The translations under genes were made by a program, and so were the position numbers. From Candidatus Tectimicrobiota bacterium (GTDB lineage: Bacteria > JACPUC01), in assembly GCA_016192455.1 (NCBI GenBank), contig JACPUC010000007.1, forward strand, positions 124,001 through 188,000: a DNA stretch of 64,000 nucleotides, written 5' to 3'. This document shows, piece after piece, positions 7,779-16,675 of this stretch. Position 1 is the stretch's first letter. Every line of letters begins with the position of its first letter. The notes under the pieces are model-generated. The model had not been told where the DNA came from, did not search any database, and saw nothing but the letters and a program-made list of their open reading frames with translations.

Positions 7779-9128
7779 ATGGATGTCCATGCCGTTCTGA
7801 AGATGGCACGCGACGCGGGCGTGCAGATGGTTCGCTTCCTGTACTGCGGCAATGACGGCGTCATCCGCGGCAAGGCCACCCACATCGACTACCTGGAGCA
7901 CCGCTTGGAGGCTGGGTTGGGGCTGACGGTGGCCATGCAGTCGTTCACCATGCTCGACCAGCTCGCCGAAGGCGCCAGCTTTGGGCCGGTGGGCGAGGTG
8001 CGCCTCATCCCCGACCGGGAAACGTTCCGCATCGTCCCCTACGCCCGCAGCTCGGCCCGCCTGCTGTGCGACCTCTACACGCTCGAGCACGAGCCCTGGG
8101 AGGTCTGCCCGCGTTCCTTCTTGAAGCGCATGATCGCCCGCGCCGCCAGCCAGGGCTACCTGATGAAGGCGGCGTTCGAGAACGAGTTCTACCTCGCCCG
8201 CCGGACGGAGCAGGGCTTCGTCCCGTTCGACACCAGCCCCTGTTTCAGCTCGATCGGCATGGACTCCGCCGATGCCGTCATGAGCGACATCATTGCGGCC
8301 TTGAACAAACAGCACGTCCATGTCGAGCAGTACTACCCCGAGCTCGGTCCGGGGCAGCAAGAGGTACCGGTGCGCTATGGGGATGCCCTCGGCGCCGCGG
8401 ATAACCAGCTCATCTTCCGCGACACGGTGCGCGGCGTCGCCGCCGCGCACGGCCTGCTCGCCAGCCTGGCGCCCAAACCCTTCGCCAAGCAGGCGGGCAA
8501 CAGCTCCCACCTGCACTTCAGCATCTGGGATGGAGAGGGGCACCGCAACCTCTTCTTCGACGCTCAGGGTCAGTATGGCCTCAGCGACCTCGGGCGGCAC
8601 TTCCTGGCCGGGGTGCTGCATCACCTTCCCGCCCTCCTGGCGCTGACGGCTGCGAGCGTCAACTCCTATCGGCGCCTGCAGCCGCGTTTCTGGAGCTCCG
8701 CCTATATCTCCTATGGGCCGGATAACCGCGAGGCCTCGATCCGCATCCCCTCGAAGTACCGGCAACGCGAGATGGAGAGCACGAACCTCGAGCTGAAGCC
8801 GGTCGATTCCAGCTCGAACCCCTACCTGGCGCTTGGCGGGGTTCTCGCCTGCGGCCTCGATGGCGTGGCGCGCCGCCTGCCCCTGGGCGAGCCCGCGCGG
8901 CAGGACCCAGATGCGCTGCCGCCCGAGGAGCGCCGACGCCTCGGCATCAGCCGCTACCCGCTGAACCTCGCCGAGGCCCTTGCCGCCCTGGAGGCCGATG
9001 CCGTGCTCCGCGACGCCCTTGGCGCTGCCCTGCACCGTGAGTACCTGATCGTCAAGCAGGCGGAGTGGAAGGCCCTGAGCGAGATGGATGAAGCCTCGGA
9101 GATTGCCGCGCACTTCTACAAGTATTGA
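7779..9128 (+). CDS. Glutamine synthetase family protein (gamma-glutamyl ligase-like)
   Basis: An ATP-dependent ligase of the GS fold, 449 residues, probably joining glutamate or a related acid to an amine other than ammonia. Active-site features are kept: AAFENEF (Glu134, Glu136), the metal/glutamate region EQYYPELGPGQQE, HLHFSIWDG, and the nucleotide/arginine block YGPDNREASIRIP. The adenylylation-site sequence of GlnA (NLYDLP) is absent, as is usual for gamma-glutamylamine ligases. It is the first gene of a pair with the amidohydrolase 130 bases downstream. In fungal FluG and related bacterial proteins the same two domains are fused, so the products probably work together. Confidence 0.88.
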   Translation: MDVHAVLKMARDAGVQMVRFLYCGNDGVIRGKATHIDYLEHRLEAGLGLTVAMQSFTMLDQLAEGASFGPVGEVRLIPDRETFRIVPYARSSARLLCDLYTLEHEPWEVCPRSFLKRMIARAASQGYLMKAAFENEFYLARRTEQGFVPFDTSPCFSSIGMDSADAVMSDIIAALNKQHVHVEQYYPELGPGQQEVPVRYGDALGAADNQLIFRDTVRGVAAAHGLLASLAPKPFAKQAGNSSHLHFSIWDGEGHRNLFFDAQGQYGLSDLGRHFLAGVLHHLPALLALTAASVNSYRRLQPRFWSSAYISYGPDNREASIRIPSKYRQREMESTNLELKPVDSSSNPYLALGGVLACGLDGVARRLPLGEPARQDPDALPPEERRRLGISRYPLNLAEALAALEADAVLRDALGAALHREYLIVKQAEWKALSEMDEASEIAAHFYKY

Positions 9129-9259
9129 GCCGCTCGACCCTCCGGCGCCTCGAGCCTGAACTGCGAGGTGTTGAGCGTGCGGGCGGCATGGCCGTCAGGA
9201 GCCGCCCGACCACCAGAGGCTGGGGGTGCGGCGTTGCCCCCGCTTTCCAGTTGCGCTCC

Positions 9260-10414
9260 ATGCCCCTCGATCTCTCTCCCCTGCCGCTGATCGACGCGCA
9301 CTGCCACAGCCTTCTCCGCGACTTCACCCAGCTCGACGAGGCGGCGTTCCTCGGCCACTTCAGCGAATCGAGCGATCCTCAGCAGCTCCTCCACCACGTG
9401 CCGCACAGCCTCTTCTGGCACGGCGCGCAGCGACTCCTCTCCTCCCTCCACGGCTGCGCGCCGGAGCTGCCGGCGCTCCTCGAAGCGCGCCGCAAGACGG
9501 CGCCGGCCGAGCTCATTACTCGGCTGCTCAGCGGTCAGGGGTATCAGGCGATGCTCGTCGATCGCGCCTATCCGCCGCACGGCCTTCCCCTGGAAGAGCT
9601 CCAGGCGCTCCTCCCCGCGCGGCTCTACGAGGTGGTGCGCATCGAAGCCGTCGCCGAGGAACTGTTGCCGCAAACCTCCGGCTTGCGCGCCTTGCAGCGC
9701 GCCTTCGGGGAGGCCCTGCGGCGCGCCGTCGAGGCCGGCGCGGTGGCGTTCAAGAGCATCATCGCCTACCGTGCCGGCCTGCGCCTCGACGCGCCGTCGG
9801 AGAGCAAGGCGCGGGCCGCGTACAAGCGCGAGATTGAGGCGGCCGAGCAGAGCGGCAGGGTGCGTCTCCAGGAGGCCCCCCTACTTGCCATCCTGCTGCG
9901 CCAGGCCCTCGAGATCGCGGCGGAGCATGGCTTGCCGTTCCAGTTCCACACCGGCTTTGGAGATCAGGACCTCGACCTGCGGCTCGCCGATCCGCTCCAC
10001 CTGCGGCCGATCCTCCGCGACCCCGGCCTCGCCGGCGTGCCGATCGTGCTCCTCCACGCCGGCTACCCCTACGTGCGTCAGGCCGGCTACCTGGCGAGCA
10101 CCTACCCGCAGGTGTACGTCGACTGGTCCCTTGCGGCGCCCTTCCTGCACCTGGGGCTCGAGCCCCTGCTGGCAAGCCTGCTGGAGCTGGCGCCGTTTTC
10201 CAAGCTCCTCTTCGGCTCCGACGCGCATGGCATCCCGGAGCACTGGTTGCTGGCGGCGCGCTGGAGCAAACGCGCCCTTGGGCAGGTGCTCAACCGCTAC
10301 GTTGAGCGCGGCTGGTTGAGCACCAGCCAGGCCTCTGACGCCGCGCACCTCATGCTCTGGAAAAACGCCGCCATCCTCTTCCGCCTGCCGTCGAGTCCGT
10401 CAGCGCGCGGCTGA
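9260..10414 (+). CDS. Amidohydrolase family protein (FluG N-domain-like)
   Basis: A TIM-barrel metal-dependent hydrolase of 384 residues. Metal motifs: DAHCHS (His14, His16), QFHTGFGDQD, VLLHAGYPY and the late LLFGSDAHG. This is the amidohydrolase_2 pattern. Probable role: hydrolysis or decarboxylation of a product or precursor shared with the preceding GS-like enzyme. The start is uncertain. The ATG at 9260 gives a natural N-terminus but has no clear ribosome-binding site; a TTG overlapping the previous stop (9125) and an ATG at 9188 are in frame, but the extension is not family-like. Translational coupling to the upstream gene is possible. Confidence 0.83.
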   Translation: MPLDLSPLPLIDAHCHSLLRDFTQLDEAAFLGHFSESSDPQQLLHHVPHSLFWHGAQRLLSSLHGCAPELPALLEARRKTAPAELITRLLSGQGYQAMLVDRAYPPHGLPLEELQALLPARLYEVVRIEAVAEELLPQTSGLRALQRAFGEALRRAVEAGAVAFKSIIAYRAGLRLDAPSESKARAAYKREIEAAEQSGRVRLQEAPLLAILLRQALEIAAEHGLPFQFHTGFGDQDLDLRLADPLHLRPILRDPGLAGVPIVLLHAGYPYVRQAGYLASTYPQVYVDWSLAAPFLHLGLEPLLASLLELAPFSKLLFGSDAHGIPEHWLLAARWSKRALGQVLNRYVERGWLSTSQASDAAHLMLWKNAAILFRLPSSPSARG

Positions 10415-10941
10415 GATGCCGCTCCGCGGCCCACGCGACGTCCCAGAGACCCGCCCGCGACGCTTGCCGGCGCTTCGGCGGCGCCTGGGGGGGCCGCGCG
10501 GCGGGCTGGGAGGAGACTGCGGCGGCGACAGCACGCTGCGGGGCGCCGCTGGAGAGCCGAGAAAATAATGTGAATACTGTAACGAGGCAGGAGCTTGGTA
10601 GTCTAATATAGACCGTAGGTGTGCGGCGAGGGTCCCGAAGAAGTTTGCGGCAGGGCGCGGAATTGGCCATACTGTGGCGCAGTCGAGTGCGGCTCCTGCC
10701 AACGGGCGCGAAGGCCAGAGAGCGGTAAGCTCTCTGTCTGCGTTCGGGGCGGCTGGCCGAGGGGCACGTCATGGCGCCGCCCGGATGTTCTCCTGGCGAC
10801 AGCCGCGCCTGTCCTCTTACCATCACCTCATGTGCCAGCTCTCGCAGTTACCAGTCTCACGATCGCAGAGGCGCGGGGACGCGTAAGGGTCTTGTTGTGA
10901 GAGGGAGAGGAGGGAGGGAGCGGGCCCTCCGAGGAGGTCGC
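10415..10941. other. Intergenic region upstream of the MoxR-type cluster
   Basis: About 0.5 kb without a convincing gene. The first half is GC-rich. Around 10560-10680 base composition turns AT-richer and holds the candidate promoter at 10645-10673 and a TAATAT motif. The last 20 bases contain the GAGGAGG ribosome-binding site for the next gene. A long 5' leader is implied. Confidence 0.6.
10645..10673 (+). promoter_or_regulatory. Candidate sigma70 promoter of the MoxR-type cluster
   Basis: TTGCGG (10645-10650), 17 bases, CATACT (10668-10673). A moderate match in an AT-richer stretch about 270 bases before the first gene of the cluster. Confidence 0.35.
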
Positions 10942-13900
10942 ATGCAACCACCGAGCCGTGCGTATCCCTCTGATTTTCAAGCGGTGCGCGGCTACTTCAC
11001 GCAGCTTGCGCGGCGCCTTCGTAGGCTTGCCGGGCTGCACGTGCTCCTCCTCGCCCTCCTCGGCGCGGCAGCCCTGATCCTCCTTGGTCCGGCCGCCGCC
11101 ACCCTCAAGCACCTTTTCCCCTGGGCCCCGCTGTTCTATGCCGGTCTCGGCCTCCTCCTCGCCGGCGCCTTTCTCGTCCAAGCCTTCCGCTGGTTGCTGC
11201 GACACTGGCGAGCGGAAGACCTCGCCCTGCGGTTGGAACAGCTCTACCCCGGCCTGCGCAACGACGCCATCAGCTCGCTGCAGCTCGAAGCCTACACACA
11301 GCCCGCGCCGGAAGAGGCGGGGAGTGCAGCGGCCCCCGCCCGTCCCGCGGACGGGGAGGCCGAACCGCGTGCCGGCCGCCGGGGCGCGGCACGGCGCGGC
11401 AGCGTCTCCACCAGCCTCATCCACGCTCTCCAACGCGCCACGCGCCGAAAGCTCGAGGCGATCGACGCCCAGGTGCTCGTCCCCATCCGCAACCTCAAGT
11501 GGCTCAGCGTCGCCTGCGCGCTGGGTCTGGCCGCGCTGCTCGTGACGCTGGCGATGCAGCCGCAGACGCTGCGCCTGGCGACGGAACACCTCTTTCACCC
11601 CCTTGCCAGCATGCCGCCGCGCCATTTCACCATCACTATGGAGCCGGGCGACCGCCAGGTGGCGCGGGGGCAGGCCGTCACCCTCACCGCCCAAGCCCAT
11701 GAGCGCCAGCCCGCCAGCATGCGCCTTGCCTTGCGCTTTGCCGACGGCAGCCGCCGCGAGATGGTGATGCAAGCCGCCGCCGCATCCGGGGCTGACGCCG
11801 CCGCGATCGACCCGCAACGCGGCGGTCGCTTCACGCACACCCTGGCGCGGGTTCAGCAGTCGTTCCGCTACCGCGCCGCCTCCGGCGTTTCCCAGTCGGA
11901 GGAGCACGCCATCACCGCGGTGGACCCGCCGCACCTCGGCAACGTGCGGGTGAGCTACGTCTTCCCGAAGTACACCGGTCTGGCGCCGAAGGCGGAGGTG
12001 CCGAGCGGCCACATCCAGGCCCTGGTGGGCTCGGAAATCACCATCCACTTCGACGCCGACAAGGAGCTGCAAAACGGCAAGCTCGCCTTTGACGATGGCT
12101 CGGAGGTACTCCTCGAGGTCCAGAGGGAGGCCCAAGCGAGCGACAGGCCGGCGAACGAGGCCAAAGCTCCGGCGGTGGACTCCTTCCGGGGGATGAGCGT
12201 CACCGGCGTCTTCATCCTGACGCGCAGCGGCACCTATCGGGCCGAGGTCACCGACACCCTCGGTTTCCGCAATCCCGAGCCGGTGGTCTACTCGATGAAG
12301 GCGGTTCCCGACGCCTCCCCGCAGGTGGAGATTCTCGAGCCGGCCACCGATCTCGTAGTCGACGAAGGGCAGAACCTGAACCTCGTCTTTCTGGCTCGAG
12401 ATGATTTCGGCATCAGCCAGGCCACGCTCGTCTACCACAAGGGAAACAAGGAGGCGCAGCGCCTCCCTGTCGAGACGCTGCGCGAGCGCAAGACCCTCTA
12501 CAAGAGCTCGTATACGTGGTCCCTGGCTGGTCTCGGCTTGGAGGCCGGTGAAGAGATCACCTACTTCCTCGAAGTGGAAGACAACGACATCATCTCCGGC
12601 CCCAAGAAAGGTGTCTCGAAGACCTACCGGCTGACGCTGCGCAGTCGCGAGGCGGTCCACGAGGAAGCGCAGAAGAGCCAGGAGGAGATCACCAACGAGC
12701 TCCTCGATCTCCTTGCCGAGCAGCTCGAGATGCAGGCCGACACGGAGAAGCTCGCGACCCAGGCGTTGCCGCGAAGCCTCGATGAGGCCGAGCCGTATCG
12801 CAACCTCCTGGAGCGCGATGCAAGACTCCAGGAGCGCGTCGACCGCCTGAGCCAGAAGGTGTCCGAAGCGCAGCAGCGCATCCAGCAGGACCCCCTCAAT
12901 AACTACGGGGCTTACCTGGATATGAACACCCTGCGGCAGAACCTCCAGTACCTGCGCCAGACGTTGCAGCCGCAGGCCTCCAAGGCCCTCGAAGGTCTCA
13001 GCAGCCGCGAACCGCCGCCCTCTCCGAGCTCCGAGCCGCAGGGGCTGCCGGAAGAGCTGCAGCGGCGCGCCAGCCGGCCGGATGCCCGGGCGGGATCGCC
13101 CCCCCAGCCCGAGCGCCGCTCCGATCAAGCCTTTGAGTCGCGCCTCAACGATCTCCTGTCGCAGCAGGAGCAGGTGACCTCCGAGATCGAGCGCCTCAGC
13201 TCCTTCAGCGAGGAGATGCAGCAGCGGCAGCAGATGTCCGATCTCGGCAACCTCGGCAAGCAGCTCACCAACCTCCAGAACCGGCTCCTCGATCGTCTCG
13301 ACGCCATGCAGAAGGGCATGGACGCGGCCGCTCGCGGCGCCCTCGAGAAGGAGCTGCAGCAGGTCCAGGACCTCATGGCGAAGCTCAGCGAGGCGCTGCG
13401 CAAGCTGCCCAGCCAGCTTCCCGACGAGTTCCTCAACCAAGCCAACGTCAAGGAGCTTGGCCTCGACCAGATTCAGCAGGGGCTCGACGAGGTGCGGCGC
13501 AAGCTCGCCGAGGGAGACCTGGAGGGGGCGCGCCAGGCACTCGAGCGCATGATGCAGAAGCTCTCGCAGATGCTCGCCATGCTGCAGAACGCCCAGCAGA
13601 TGGCGGAGCGGAATGCCATGGGCGGCATGCAGAACTCGGCGCAACGCTCCTCCAGCGAGATGGAGGAGATCATCAAGGAGCAGGGCGACATCCTGCAGCT
13701 CACCCAGGCAGTCGAGAAGGCGCTTGCCGGGCGACTCATGGAGGCGCAGAAGGAGGCGCTTGAGCGCCTTGTCCCGAAGACGAAGGCGCAGCTCGAGGCC
13801 CTCCGCAACATCAACCGCAATGCCTGGCGGGATAGCACGCTCGACCCCAGCTTGCAAATCTGGAGTTTCGACCAGTTCAACGCGGTCGATAAAGCCGTCA

Positions 13901-14694
13901 CCTCGATGAAGGAGAGCCTCGACAATCGCCGCATCGCCGAGTTCGCCGAGCAGGCGCGGGCGGCGCTCGAGGAGTTTGAGCAGCTCGGGCGCGCCGCCGA
14001 GGCCGAGCCGCGCCCGCCGCTGCGCGACGATCCGCTGGAGCCGATGCGCCGTCGCGCCAGCGTGGCGCAGCGCACCCTGAAGGAAATCCTGCAGGCCCTC
14101 GAGGGTCTGGAGGTTTCGCCGCGACGCCTCCTGAGCGAGGCGGAGCTCCAGGCTCTCGAAAAGCTCACGGGCCGCGAAGGCGACCTGCGGGAGCGCACCG
14201 AGCGCTTCCACGAACGCCTGCGCGAGATCGCCAAACTCCTGCCGTTCCTGCCGCAGGAAGTGGTGGATCAGATCGGCGCCGCGGTTCCCAACATGGCCGC
14301 GGCAACCAAGGAACTCTCCCACCAGCGCCCCCGCCAGGCCGCCGTGCAGGAGACGGAGGCGCTGCGGCATCTCTTGCAAAGCCAGCAGAGCCTGCAGCAA
14401 GCGCTCCAGCAGATGGCGCAGCGGGGAACCATGGGTGGCATGGCGATGCCGCTCATCCTGCAGTCCCGGGCGCAGCCGCTCCTCCCCGGCATGCCGAACA
14501 TGCCGCCCATGCAGCCGGGACAGCTCCAGGAGGGGGTGATGGGGGTGAACCGCGAGAACTTCCGGCTGCCGCAAGCGGGGGAGTACCAAGTGCCGAAGGT
14601 CTTCCGCGAGGAGATCATGGAGGCGCTGAAAGAGGGAGTCCCCGAAAGCTTCCGCGAGCAGGTGGAGCAGTACTACCAGAACCTCGTCGAGTGA
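10942..14694 (+). CDS. DUF4175-type large membrane protein with long coiled coils
   Basis: A 1250-residue envelope protein. The N-terminus has two TM segments (about 31-49 and 61-81) and a third near 180-200. Next comes an extracytoplasmic part with beta-rich Ig-like blocks (MEPGDRQVARGQAVTLTA; VRVSYVFPKYTGL; ITYFLEVEDND). From about residue 570 onward it is nearly all Gln/Glu/Leu-rich helix, predicted coiled coil, with a Met/Pro-rich patch (GMPNMPPMQ) near the end. Start ATG follows GAGGAGGTCGC. DUF4175 proteins commonly head MoxR/vWA clusters, as here. Likely a scaffold spanning the periplasm. Function in the family is unknown; the assignment rests on architecture and neighbourhood. Confidence 0.82.
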   Translation: MQPPSRAYPSDFQAVRGYFTQLARRLRRLAGLHVLLLALLGAAALILLGPAAATLKHLFPWAPLFYAGLGLLLAGAFLVQAFRWLLRHWRAEDLALRLEQLYPGLRNDAISSLQLEAYTQPAPEEAGSAAAPARPADGEAEPRAGRRGAARRGSVSTSLIHALQRATRRKLEAIDAQVLVPIRNLKWLSVACALGLAALLVTLAMQPQTLRLATEHLFHPLASMPPRHFTITMEPGDRQVARGQAVTLTAQAHERQPASMRLALRFADGSRREMVMQAAAASGADAAAIDPQRGGRFTHTLARVQQSFRYRAASGVSQSEEHAITAVDPPHLGNVRVSYVFPKYTGLAPKAEVPSGHIQALVGSEITIHFDADKELQNGKLAFDDGSEVLLEVQREAQASDRPANEAKAPAVDSFRGMSVTGVFILTRSGTYRAEVTDTLGFRNPEPVVYSMKAVPDASPQVEILEPATDLVVDEGQNLNLVFLARDDFGISQATLVYHKGNKEAQRLPVETLRERKTLYKSSYTWSLAGLGLEAGEEITYFLEVEDNDIISGPKKGVSKTYRLTLRSREAVHEEAQKSQEEITNELLDLLAEQLEMQADTEKLATQALPRSLDEAEPYRNLLERDARLQERVDRLSQKVSEAQQRIQQDPLNNYGAYLDMNTLRQNLQYLRQTLQPQASKALEGLSSREPPPSPSSEPQGLPEELQRRASRPDARAGSPPQPERRSDQAFESRLNDLLSQQEQVTSEIERLSSFSEEMQQRQQMSDLGNLGKQLTNLQNRLLDRLDAMQKGMDAAARGALEKELQQVQDLMAKLSEALRKLPSQLPDEFLNQANVKELGLDQIQQGLDEVRRKLAEGDLEGARQALERMMQKLSQMLAMLQNAQQMAERNAMGGMQNSAQRSSSEMEEIIKEQGDILQLTQAVEKALAGRLMEAQKEALERLVPKTKAQLEALRNINRNAWRDSTLDPSLQIWSFDQFNAVDKAVTSMKESLDNRRIAEFAEQARAALEEFEQLGRAAEAEPRPPLRDDPLEPMRRRASVAQRTLKEILQALEGLEVSPRRLLSEAELQALEKLTGREGDLRERTERFHERLREIAKLLPFLPQEVVDQIGAAVPNMAAATKELSHQRPRQAAVQETEALRHLLQSQQSLQQALQQMAQRGTMGGMAMPLILQSRAQPLLPGMPNMPPMQPGQLQEGVMGVNRENFRLPQAGEYQVPKVFREEIMEALKEGVPESFREQVEQYYQNLVE

Positions 14695-14845
14695 TTCCCG
14701 AGCGAAACCGGCAATGACCGGCACGGCGTTGGGGTTGGGGTTGGCAGAGGAGGGGCGGGGCGTGCGGACCGCGGTTCACTGGCGATCGGAACATGACGGG
14801 CATCGCAAGGGTCTCGTGGCCGGGCGGGATGCTGCGGCGGGCGGC

Positions 14846-16612
14846 ATGGCCTGCCTCGGCGACCGGCCAGGGTCTGCGTGGCCCCGCAGGCTGCTGCGCG
14901 ATCGACTCCGCGGGCGGACTGCCTGGGCGTTGATCTTCGTCGCGCTGGCGGCTGCCGTCGCCGGCTTTTCGGGGCCGGGACGCGCCTCCGTCCTTGCCGC
15001 CTCGGCACCTTCGGCCGCACCTTCGGCGCCGGCGGGTTCGCCAGCAATCCCCGCGGAGGTCCTCCCTCCCCCGGCGCTGCCGCCCGGGGCGCGCGCCGCG
15101 CTCGACACGACGGAGCGCCGCCTCGAAGCCTGGGACTTGGCGGCCGCCCGAGAGGCCCTGAAGGAGGCCACAGCCGCGGCGCCGCGGCACCCGGAGACGC
15201 TCGTCATGCAGGCGCGCCTGGCCTTCTACGCCGGTGAGTACGAGCGCTCCGTGCAGCTCTTTGAGGAGGCGCTCGCGGCGGGGGAGAAGCGTGCCGAGAT
15301 CGAGTCCTCGAAGGAGTTCGTGCGCGCCACGGGGGAGGCCACAAAATCCCTCACCCGGCGCGAGAGCAGGCACTTCATCCTGGCGCTGGATGAAGCGAGG
15401 GACGGCATCCTGGCCGAGTACGCGCTCGACACGCTCGAACGCGCCCAGGCTGCGCTGGCGGCGATGCTGGGTTTCGAGCCGACGCAGAAGGTGCGGGTGG
15501 AGATTTTACCGGATCACCAGAGCTTCCACGCCGCCTCGAGCCTATCGGTGCGGGATATCGAGGTCATCGGCGCCATCGGCATCTGCAAGTTCAACAAGGT
15601 GATGCTGCTCACGCCGCGGGCCCTGGCGCGCGGCTACCGCTGGCTCGACGCCCTCGCCCATGAGTACGTGCACTACGTGATCGTGCGTCTGTCGAACAAC
15701 CATGCGCCGATCTGGTTCCACGAAGGGCTGGCGAAGTACGCCGAGGCCCTCTGGCGGCTGCCGGCGAGCAACTACCTGGCGCCGGTGAACCAGAACCTGC
15801 TGGCGCAGGCGAGCTCCGCCAACCGCTTCGTCGGCTTCGACCGCATGGAGCCCTCCCTGGTTGATCTCGATACCGCCCAGGAAGCGCAGCTCGCCTACGC
15901 CGAGAGCGCCTCGGCCATCGCCTACATCCTCGAGCGTTACGGCAACGCCGCCCTGCGCCAGGTGCTGGCCGCCATGCGCGAGCAGAAGGAGGAGGGCGCC
16001 GCCCCGGCGATTGCGCAGGTGCTCAAGGTTCCCTTTGAGCAGTTTCAACGCCAGTGGAAGGAGTACGTCGCGCAGCTCAAGTTGAAGCCGATTGAAGGGT
16101 TGGAGCTGCTGACGCTGAAGGTGAAGGGGAATGAGGGCACCGACGAGCGCCAGGAGCTGGCGGAGATCAAGTCGGCGGTGGCGCGCAACCACGTGCGTCT
16201 GGGGGACCGCCTGCGCGACCGCGGTCGCAGCGGCGCGGCGCTGATCGAGTACCGCCGCGCCCTCAGCAAGAGCCCGTACTCCCCCCCCGTCATGGCGAAG
16301 CTGGCGCGCTCGCTGCTGCGGCACGGCAAGGTCGAGGAGGCGTCGGAGCTTCTGCAGCGAGGCGCGTCGCTCTACCCCGACTACGGGCCGCTCCACGTCA
16401 GCCTGGCGGACGCCTTGCACCAGCGGCAGCGCTATGACGAGGCGGCCGAGCACTACCGCGAGGCGGTCGCCATCAACCCCTATGACCCGCTCATCCACCG
16501 CAACCTGGCGGTCATCGCGCGGCTGCAGGGCCGCAGCGACGAGCTGGCGCGCGAGGAGGCGGTGCTGCGCAAGCTCCTCGGCGGGTCGCCGGAGCGCCGC
16601 TCCAGCCCCTGA
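14846..16612 (+). CDS. Peptidase MA-like zinc metallopeptidase with TPR repeats
   Basis: An exported protein of about 588 residues with a signal or anchor segment (ALIFVALAAAVAGF). TPR-like helices (AAREALKEATAAAPRHPETL) precede a gluzincin domain: HEYVHY supplies HExxH, and FHEGLAKYAEA, about 25 residues on, supplies the third ligand Glu, as in peptidase MA/M1-like families. More TPRs follow (RNHVRLGDRLRDRGRSGAAL; LADALHQRQRYDEAAEHY). It probably cleaves or senses envelope proteins. It lies inside the MoxR-type cluster, 63 bases before moxR. Start is uncertain: ATG 14714 is also in frame but encodes a less protein-like leader and has no better ribosome-binding site. Confidence 0.85.
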   Translation: MACLGDRPGSAWPRRLLRDRLRGRTAWALIFVALAAAVAGFSGPGRASVLAASAPSAAPSAPAGSPAIPAEVLPPPALPPGARAALDTTERRLEAWDLAAAREALKEATAAAPRHPETLVMQARLAFYAGEYERSVQLFEEALAAGEKRAEIESSKEFVRATGEATKSLTRRESRHFILALDEARDGILAEYALDTLERAQAALAAMLGFEPTQKVRVEILPDHQSFHAASSLSVRDIEVIGAIGICKFNKVMLLTPRALARGYRWLDALAHEYVHYVIVRLSNNHAPIWFHEGLAKYAEALWRLPASNYLAPVNQNLLAQASSANRFVGFDRMEPSLVDLDTAQEAQLAYAESASAIAYILERYGNAALRQVLAAMREQKEEGAAPAIAQVLKVPFEQFQRQWKEYVAQLKLKPIEGLELLTLKVKGNEGTDERQELAEIKSAVARNHVRLGDRLRDRGRSGAALIEYRRALSKSPYSPPVMAKLARSLLRHGKVEEASELLQRGASLYPDYGPLHVSLADALHQRQRYDEAAEHYREAVAINPYDPLIHRNLAVIARLQGRSDELAREEAVLRKLLGGSPERRSSP

Positions 16613-16675
16613 GATCAGCCGGAGACATGCGTCATCCCTTCAGTTCCCGAGCCTGACGGCAGCCGGAGAATCTCC

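Noticed and set aside
10828-14724. Open frame of nearly 1300 codons on the minus strand opposite the DUF4175 gene
   Set aside because: Mirror of a high-GC gene rich in Gln/Glu/Leu codons; translation is low-complexity Leu/His/Arg, no domain or start signal, while the plus frame has TMs and a strong ribosome-binding site.
14730-14746. TTGGGG tandem, telomere- or G-quadruplex-like
   Set aside because: Only about two and a half units; a similar GGGGTTGGGGTTGG near 61615 is likewise short. Chance in GC-rich DNA is sufficient.
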